A stretch of 64,000 bases of DNA from Symsagittifera roscoffensis. Taxonomy: Eukaryota > Xenacoelomorpha > Acoela > Convolutidae. Where the stretch lies: NCBI RefSeq assembly GCF_963678635.1, contig NC_087067.1:47838618-47902617 (forward strand). The letters run 5' to 3'. Position 1 is the first letter of the stretch. The number at the start of each line of letters is the position of its first letter. This document shows positions 58,137 through 64,000 of this stretch, piece by piece. The translations under genes and the position numbers were made by a program. Under the pieces are notes generated by a model, which had not been told where the DNA came from, did not search any database, and saw only the letters and a program-made list of their open reading frames with translations.

Positions 58137-58884
58137 ATGGCAATATCACAATCATTCGAAATAAAAAACACAAAAACACTAACGGAGGACGATCTAAGGA
58201 GTTATATTGTTAAATTGAAGATAAACACAAATTTGCGGACTCGGGCAGCCCATTGTCTTTCCTCAACGAAAAAACCGCACAACGAATACAACAAAACGAT
58301 CAAACTGCAGTTTTTAAAATATCCCACCGGGGGACACAGCCAGAAACCTAGCATGCTATAACGGCGAATCAATACATCCGAAAGGAAGAATAATAATCAC
58401 AATTGAATCGGTAGGATGGAAAATACAAACAGCTCCGTTCATCATAGTGGATGAACACAAGGCAAATATCATAGGACGGAATGTACTACCACGCATAGGT
58501 ATCAGATTGATTCAGGAAAAACAAACACACAGGGTACTCAATGTACAAGAAAAAGAAGAGTCAAACCACGAAATTAAACAACGGGTCAAGGATAATTTTC
58601 AGCAACTAAGCGTACGCATAGGAAAGTCAAAACACCACGTAATGGGAACACAACACAGGAGTTCGAATCGATACAGCAAAAGGGCAGACGTATATCAATA
58701 ATCTACAAGAAAGGGTCGGAACAGAATTTAACAAATTGTTGGATCAAGAACACATCATCACACTCGACAAATTTTCAGATAAACAATGCATCAGCCCAAT
58801 AGTTATCACAGTAAAAGGACCAAACAATTAAACTGGCCCTAGATTCCGAAAAAGATTAACAAATACATACACAAAAACAAATAC
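58137..58884 (+). pseudogene. Decayed protease/RT junction of element 2
   Basis: Fragments in different frames: 58137-58361 (Lys/Asn-rich, with FLKYPTGGHS near the end) and 58447-58701 (with a VDEHKANIIGRNVLPRIGI segment, which is the second conserved block of the retropepsin/RT linker). The protease D-S/T-G motif itself was not found. Confidence 0.55.
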
Positions 58885-59520
58885 CAATTGCCCAACGTAG
58901 TGCTACTTCTGGACAACATCGCACAAGTCGTGAAATCAGACAAGTCAAATCAGACATTTTTATCTTCACTCGATTTAAGATACGCATACTCACAAATCCG
59001 GTTGGATAAAGCAACAAGAGAGCAATGTAACTTCAGCCTCATTGGCGGTAATGCTACAGGAACATACCAATTCCAGACGCGATTCTACGGTCTTACGGAT
59101 ATGCCGGCAGTATTCCAGAGAGCAGTCGATTTAGCACTTACTAACTGAAGCAATAGTTACGCATATCTGGACGATATCTTAATTGTAACGAAAGGAACCA
59201 TAGAGCCACACCGGAAAAAGCTCCAAACGGTGCTAACAAAACTCGACGAGGAGAATCTCGCAATTTCTCTAGACAAATGTAAGTTCGCATGCAAGCAAGT
59301 TGAGTGGTTAGGCTTCAGCATCAACAATGAAGGAACCAAACAACTTATAAAGAAAACTGAAGCGATTGAAAGTTTATCGCCCCCCCCCCCCCAAAAAAAA
59401 AAACATTCAAACAACTAAAAAGTTTCATGGGTTCAATGCACCACCTTACAAGATATTTACCGACTTTAGCACAAACAGCGGCAGCTCTATCGCCTTTAAT
59501 AAAAAACATTGAAAAAATAT
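58885..59520 (+). pseudogene. pol: Decayed reverse transcriptase of element 2
   Basis: 58888-59148 contains the palm block (SSLDLRYAYSQIRLD) and the FYGLTDMPAVFQ block; a TGA at 59146-59148 interrupts. YLDDILIV follows at 59164-59187, in frame with the thumb segment to 59418. A run of 13 C then 11 A (59380-59403) breaks the frame at the thumb/connection border, followed by a LKSFMGSMHHLTRYLP-like segment. Catalytic aspartates are present but the gene is dead. Confidence 0.85.
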
Positions 59521-59639
59521 AGCACTCAATTGGTTACCTGAATACAACTTAACTTTCAAAAACCTTTAACAACTGGTAGCTAAAATAACACGAAATAAAC
59601 ATTTTGATCAATATTTAAACACTCGAATTGTCTGTTTTT

Positions 59640-60010
59640 CATCTAACACAGGTTTAGACATTAGAAAAGCACTCAGCAGAAGGTTGGGTGGCTATAGCAT
59701 ACGCGTCACAATTTTTAAAATCCCTCGAGGAAAAAATATTCAGTCAACGAGTTAGAACTATTAGGGGTCGTATGGGCAATTGAACACTTCGAATACTATC
59801 TCTACGGCAAACATTTTACCGTCATCACCGACCACCAAGCTTTAATCGGCGCTTTAGATGCAAGCGGACGATCAAAAACAAGTCAAAGCTGACTAAACCG
59901 CTGGATCGATAGATTAGTACCATTTCATTTTGATATTAAGCACCTCGCAGGGAATAAAATGGGATTAATAGATTTTATGTCACGAAATCCGGTTGGATTA
60001 CCAATACCCC
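59640..60010 (+). pseudogene. pol: Decayed RNase H domain of element 2
   Basis: Contains W-V-A-I-A-Y-A-S, then after one frame change NELELLGVVWAIEHFEYYLYG and TDHQAL, and finally an LSRNP-type end (FMSRNPVG). These are the conserved blocks of Ty3 RNase H. The first catalytic Asp block is missing or altered. Confidence 0.75.
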
Positions 60011-60523
60011 AGAGAGTACGTTGAGGAATTTGTAGTAGTGTCAATTAATACATTCATAAACAACCTAGAAACGACTGACAACGTCTTTCTAAGTAATTTG
60101 ACCGATCAACACAGAGCACCATATGATCTGACCAGAAAGCGCGCGTAAAATAAAGAGTTATTAGATGCTAGTTCAAACGCTCAATCAACAACAACGCTCA
60201 AACGCTCAATCAACAACAACGCTCAAACGCTCAATCCAAACATTCCGAAAGCGGTCAATCGCTACACAAAAACGAAATTCAGTCTAATTCAAGTTCTGCT
60301 CACAACCAGTCAATTCTCTCTCATTCGAAAGTTTTCAATTGCTGCAAAACTTTGATAGATGCGATCAATCTCAATCAAAAACGATGAGCAGAGAATAAAC
60401 AAAAAAATTCTCAGTCGGATTCACTCCAGCAGAACTAAAAACGAACAAACCACGCGGCCGTACAGAAACTTCGCTCGAATGGCAAGACTCATCCGACTGG
60501 GAGGAAAGTCTCTCTGACCCGAG
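60011..60523. other. Linker with a ~27-bp tandem repeat
   Basis: Around 60175-60240 the segment AACGCTCAAT/CAACAACAACG repeats about three times. Part of the expanded RNase H-integrase spacer of element 2. Confidence 0.5.
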
Positions 60524-61430
60524 GTGGCACAAGCGAACGCCGAACAAAGTAAAAAAAATGAAAAGCCCGAAGTCACCAACATCATCCACCTCAACCGCGT
60601 CAGTGGCCGACGCAAGGGAGCTAATACCAAGAACAAAACAGTCAAACTTCCCAAAAAAATCATTTTCGGAGGCAGCTCGTCACCAAAAACAACAAGAGTA
60701 GAAAGAAAGAGTCCGAGAACAGATGCACCGAAAACCGAAATAGCCAGGTCGACTACAGCTTTACGAACAGAAAACAACACAAAAGCTGACAATCCACAAG
60801 AAAAAGAAATATGGGTCAGCCGTGTGAACCCCAGTGTATGCTTACAAGAAGAAACAATACACAACGTGGAGCCCCCAACGATGACAATTTCGTCACAGCT
60901 AGAGGCCAGCAACATTAAAATAATGGACGAATTAGTAGCAACAGTGGAGAAAGTCATAGAAACGGAAGAGGACACGCCGCTTTTTCGCCGAAAACTCCAA
61001 AGAGTAGTGGGGGTTCCTTTCATCGCCGCAGCCACAAAGAAGGACCGAAATCTGCGTCCATTGATCAATTTCGTCAAAAAGAGGGATTGGGAAGCTATCA
61101 GAGCTTCCTACGGACAGTATTGGCATAACATTTGGAACAGGCTACATGTTTGAGAGGATTGTCTACTCATAGACGAGAGAATCGTCATTCCTACCCAACT
61201 GAGGCAAACAGTGCTCGACATTCTTCACTTGACACATCCGGGATCGGCAGCTATATTGGATGAGAGTCACCATGACTGGTTCCTGCATATTCATCGATAA
61301 ATTGTGCAAATGGCACAAAATTGCAAACACTGCACAGAGCAATGTGAAATTTTAAAACCCATCGTAGGAAAGAAACGTTCATTCATTCCAAATGGAACCA
61401 GTAGTCGAACCTAATTAGGAAGTTCAATTA
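60524..61430 (+). pseudogene. pol: Element 2 linker and integrase N-terminal zinc domain
   Basis: 60524-61153 is a 209-codon open stretch: Lys/Thr/Ser-rich linker, then the conserved segment before the integrase (KKDRNLRPLINFVKKRDWE). After a stop come LRQTVLDILHLTHPG and a Cys-x2-Cys (CKHC, ~61325), the HHCC zinc domain. The first catalytic Asp block (LDFSGPLPE) is recognisable at about 61420-61450 in another frame. Confidence 0.75.
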
Positions 61431-62691
61431 GATTTCTCAGGGCCCCTTCCGGAAACAATACAAAATTACTATTCGCACCAGTAGATGATCACAGAGCTAT
61501 ATGAGTGGTTGAAGGAATGATTCAGACAATCAAATATAGTAAATGTAGGTTGGCAGTAATGAAAATAGACCAGTCAAATACCCCATACAAATTAGCTTCA
61601 GATGTCTCAAAAATAATAAACGAACTAAGAATCACAACACACGGTGTCACAAAAATTTCACCTTTCGAGGTGGATATGGTCAGAAAACCAAATACCCCAC
61701 TTTCAAATATATCCACAAGTAGTTTTTCAAAGAATCTAAACAGGGAGAGCGAAAAAGATGCATGTTTAGATCAAAAAAACCTTACGAAGCCACCACATCC
61801 AGCGGAAATTATGCATGACCTTTAGCGCTGGTCGGAGGACGAAGTACAGATACAAAAAAAAGGATCACCACCTAAAGCCACACATAAATCACGACCAAGG
61901 ACGCTCACTAACACGCAATCACCGACACAGCCAGAAACAGGTGCACATTCAAAACCTATTGAACTAGCTGAAAAGAAACTTAACATAAGATACAAGGGAG
62001 TACAAAGAACAATAGACAAAAACATAGAAAAAAGAATAAACAGGTGGCATGAAAAACTATTCGACTAGCCACAAAAGTCAAGAACCCAAAACCGTTTGAA
62101 CAAAGATATAAAACCATAGATAGAAAAATCCTAACCTACACACCACAAACTGCATGGGTACAAACTATTGGAAAGCAACCAAGGTTACTAAGAAATAGTG
62201 GAGCAGCATTCGTCCCTAACCCTTTAATATACGGACCATGCAGACCTTCTCGACTAAGTGATTATGTCGCTTATAAATCCGCACGGAGAACCGGACCATG
62301 CCTACGTTTTTTAGACATAGAAAATCCAAATGCTCCACAACATCCAATGTTCAAGGAGGACACTAGAACTGGGGTTCCGATCAAATTAACAAGACAGGAG
62401 AAGGCAGCACAAAGCACAAATCAAAGCAGCCCCACAAAAAGAAAGGCAAACAAAGCGACAGGAAAGAGGACTGGAGGAAAACCAGAAAGAAGACTACAGA
62501 CGCCACGAGGGACGAGCCTACAAACTGAGATCGAAAAGGAAAAAAGAATCAACAACAGCCCGGAAAAGTACGATGAATCGTCGTCAACGTCTGAGGACAT
62601 CATCTCGCCGTCATCAAAAAGACAAATCCAAAATCACACACCACCTGCAGTCGCAACAAGAAAGTCGACTAGAAACAGACAGGGAACCTAG
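61431..62691 (+). pseudogene. pol: Element 2 integrase with deleted core, and C-terminal tail
   Basis: Soon after the first catalytic Asp block the sequence jumps to a V-E-G-M-I-Q-T-I-K block at 61508, i.e. the last catalytic Glu region; the block with the second Asp is absent, so about 60 codons are gone. The C-terminal part (ITTHGVTKISPFEV...RKPNTPLSN) and a tail to 62691 follow, ending Lys/Ser/Thr-rich (62347-62691). Confidence 0.7.
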
Positions 62692-62828
62692 CAACAGCAC
62701 TAGGTAACGCCATCCCAATCAGCACAATACAGATCGCGAGTACAACGAGGGAAAAAGTAATTTGAAACCGACTAGCCACCAGAAAACCAACGCAAAACTA
62801 CCCAAGCCTAAAATCCCTGATTCAGAAG

Positions 62829-63155
62829 ATGGGTTTTACTGACAGAACCTCCGAGTACAAGGCTTGTGTACAATTTATAGAGGCTATTAGCCCGAACCAC
62901 AAACTGACTATAACAAGCAACGTAACCGACTTAAGATCCCCAGCAGCAGCAGAAGACGAAACGATTGAAAGCAACGACATATTTTTCGTGAAGACGAAGA
63001 ACAAAGAAGTGAAAGAAAAAAGAAGACAAACCACAACACGACGAAGAGCACGGAACAATGGACGACAACATCGACAACAATATAGTGGAAACAAGAGGAG
63101 AAAAGTGAAAACACAGGACCAACAGTCCCATGGGGAGAAAAAACTCAATCAATAA
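62829..63155 (+). CDS. Last reading frame of element 2 (108 aa), basic tail, unknown
   Basis: An open frame ending 17 bases before the polypurine tract. The N-terminal half is neutral (with SPNHKLTITSNV), the C-terminal half strongly basic with RRQTTTRRRARNNGRQ. It may be the end of Pol or a small accessory protein. It is the only part of element 2 without an internal stop. Confidence 0.35.
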   Translation: MGFTDRTSEYKACVQFIEAISPNHKLTITSNVTDLRSPAAAEDETIESNDIFFVKTKNKEVKEKRRQTTTRRRARNNGRQHRQQYSGNKRRKVKTQDQQSHGEKKLNQ

Positions 63156-63173
63156 AACTTTAACAATTTTTCC

Positions 63174-63186
63174 TAAAGAGGGGGAA
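63174..63186 (+). other. Polypurine tract of element 2
   Basis: AAAGAGGGGGAA directly before TGTCATCC of the 3' LTR; a textbook plus-strand primer. Confidence 0.8.
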
Positions 63187-63627
63187 TGTCATCCGGCATG
63201 GATAGATAAAACTCGACATAACATTTATTATGTATTTATACATCATTTATCTTTTGATATTATGTGACGTTAATTTGTACTGGTCGATTGACCTTGATAG
63301 TGAGGAGGAGGAGGAGGCGGCTAAAGTAAACTACGGTTCAGAAAGAGAATTAACGTTACCATTAAATAGTTGTTTTAACTTCTCTCTCTCAAGAGAGCGA
63401 CATTATCTATCCATACGGATTCTCGAATTAGCAATTCATACCTTGAGGACTTAGCGGTATGACAGAAGCGCTGAAGTTTCCCAATAACTACTCAGGTTTC
63501 CATTCCATTTTTTTTATTCCACGCCCTTTCGGATTCCCAACTTGAATTGATATTTGTCGACATTTTGAAACCACTCATCATTTTGATATCACAGTGCCTC
63601 ACAATGGACCTATTGATCCTAGTCTCA
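63187..63627 (+). repeat. 3' LTR of element 2
   Basis: Starts TGTCATCCGG. Differs from the 5' LTR by many point changes and a GAGGAGGAGG expansion near 63303. The right border is approximate (63627-63635). Confidence 0.8.
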
Positions 63628-64000
63628 TTTTAAAAATAAATGGCTTTCGAAGTTTTATCAGAAACGTTTTCTGATTTTTTGTAGTCTGATTATGATAAGA
63701 CCTGATGACTGTAATATCATGATGATGAAATGTTTCAAGTCTCAACGATTAACAATCAGACAACAACCAACCACAAATTGCTTCTGATAAACTTTCAAAT
63801 GTCATTTAGTTTTAAGGTTTTCTCCTTCATTTTGAGTTCATTGCTTTTTTGGACCGTTTTAACTAAGATTTTTATTTTGGAAATTTAGAACCCAATTTTT
63901 CATTCCAAAATGTTGTTTTACATTTTTGGTTGAAAAGTTCTCCAGTACCCAGGGCACTTTCTGTGCAAGATCTGAAATTTATTATTTCTTGTATAAGTTG
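63628..64000. other. Right flank, nothing recognised
   Basis: AT-rich; no coding frame of note and no clear target duplication of element 2 could be identified. Confidence 0.5.

Larger units (their letters stand above)
56744..63627 (+). mobile_element. Decayed Ty3/gypsy LTR retroelement (element 2)
   Basis: About 6.9 kb between two ~435-441-bp LTRs that differ at many positions, so it is much older than element 1. In order: gag, protease region, RT, RNase H, a long linker, an integrase with a deleted core, and a C-terminal tail, then a clear polypurine tract. Every gene has several stops or frame changes. RT and RNase H are of the metazoan mag-like Ty3/gypsy style. Confidence 0.9.

Noticed and set aside
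60421..61077. 218-codon minus-strand frame
   Set aside because: Antisense of the element 2 linker, whose + strand has recognisable pre-integrase sequence.
1..64000. tRNA or rRNA genes
   Set aside because: Looked for cloverleaf-like A/B-box patterns while reading and saw none convincing; a covariance-model scan was not possible.

Overview
The window looks like a repeat- and transposon-dominated stretch of an AT-rich invertebrate animal genome. Evidence for this: one host-type exon (a trypsin-family terminal exon with a splice acceptor and an AATAAA signal), LTR retroelements with metazoan Ty3/gypsy Gag, RT and DD35E integrase, large tandem arrays, and a 200-N scaffold gap. I see no bacterial operons and no tRNA or rRNA genes. 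The species cannot be named from the sequence alone.

Layout. 1-744: last exon of an S1 serine-protease homologue. 945-19860: one giant (18.9 kb) LTR retroelement with 410-bp TG...CA LTRs, a 4-bp GTAC target duplication, a primer-binding site and a 1.2-kb leader rich in hairpins. It then carries a series of genes on the + strand: a small basic protein, Gag-protease, Pol (RT, RNase H, integrase), two tiny membrane proteins, a Pro/Ser/Thr-rich reading frame without ATG, an Env-like glycoprotein and a second Pro/Ser/Thr-rich protein. Its LTRs differ at only about 5 positions, so it is young, yet pol, the first P/S/T-rich frame and env each carry one interruption. 21209-28795: a 7.6-kb array of a degenerate 12-bp minisatellite that is open in all frames and is not a gene. 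28797-30110: a decayed second copy of the env and downstream P/S/T-rich genes of the same family. 30464-32100: three ~0.5-kb tandem units. 32258-41830: four tandem ~2.9-kb units (A, B full; C partial; D diverged) holding conserved but broken reading frames. 41873-43495: two decayed genes, the second a P-loop ATPase that looks like the DNA-packaging ATPase of Maverick/Polinton (adintovirus-like) elements. 45856-48440: decayed minus-strand fragments, some with CPIC zinc motifs. 50877-55585: 2.46 near-identical tandem units (1916 bp) of a gag-protease-only retroelement that was already broken before it was multiplied. 56301-56500: assembly gap. 56744-63627: an old, heavily decayed Ty3/gypsy element with recognisable LTRs, gag, RT, RNase H and a deleted integrase core.

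How it works together. The host gene is at the left edge; nearly everything else is mobile or tandem DNA. The part most worth attention is the giant element. It has retrovirus-like gene content (Gag, Pol, Env) plus at least five extra reading frames, an unusually long Gag, a Pol that starts after a stop and a 147-nt gap instead of by simple frameshift, and a structured leader in which several stem-loops share a layout but not their stem sequences. A second, decayed copy of its env region at 28.8 kb shows that the env and accessory block belongs to the family and is not a one-off insertion.
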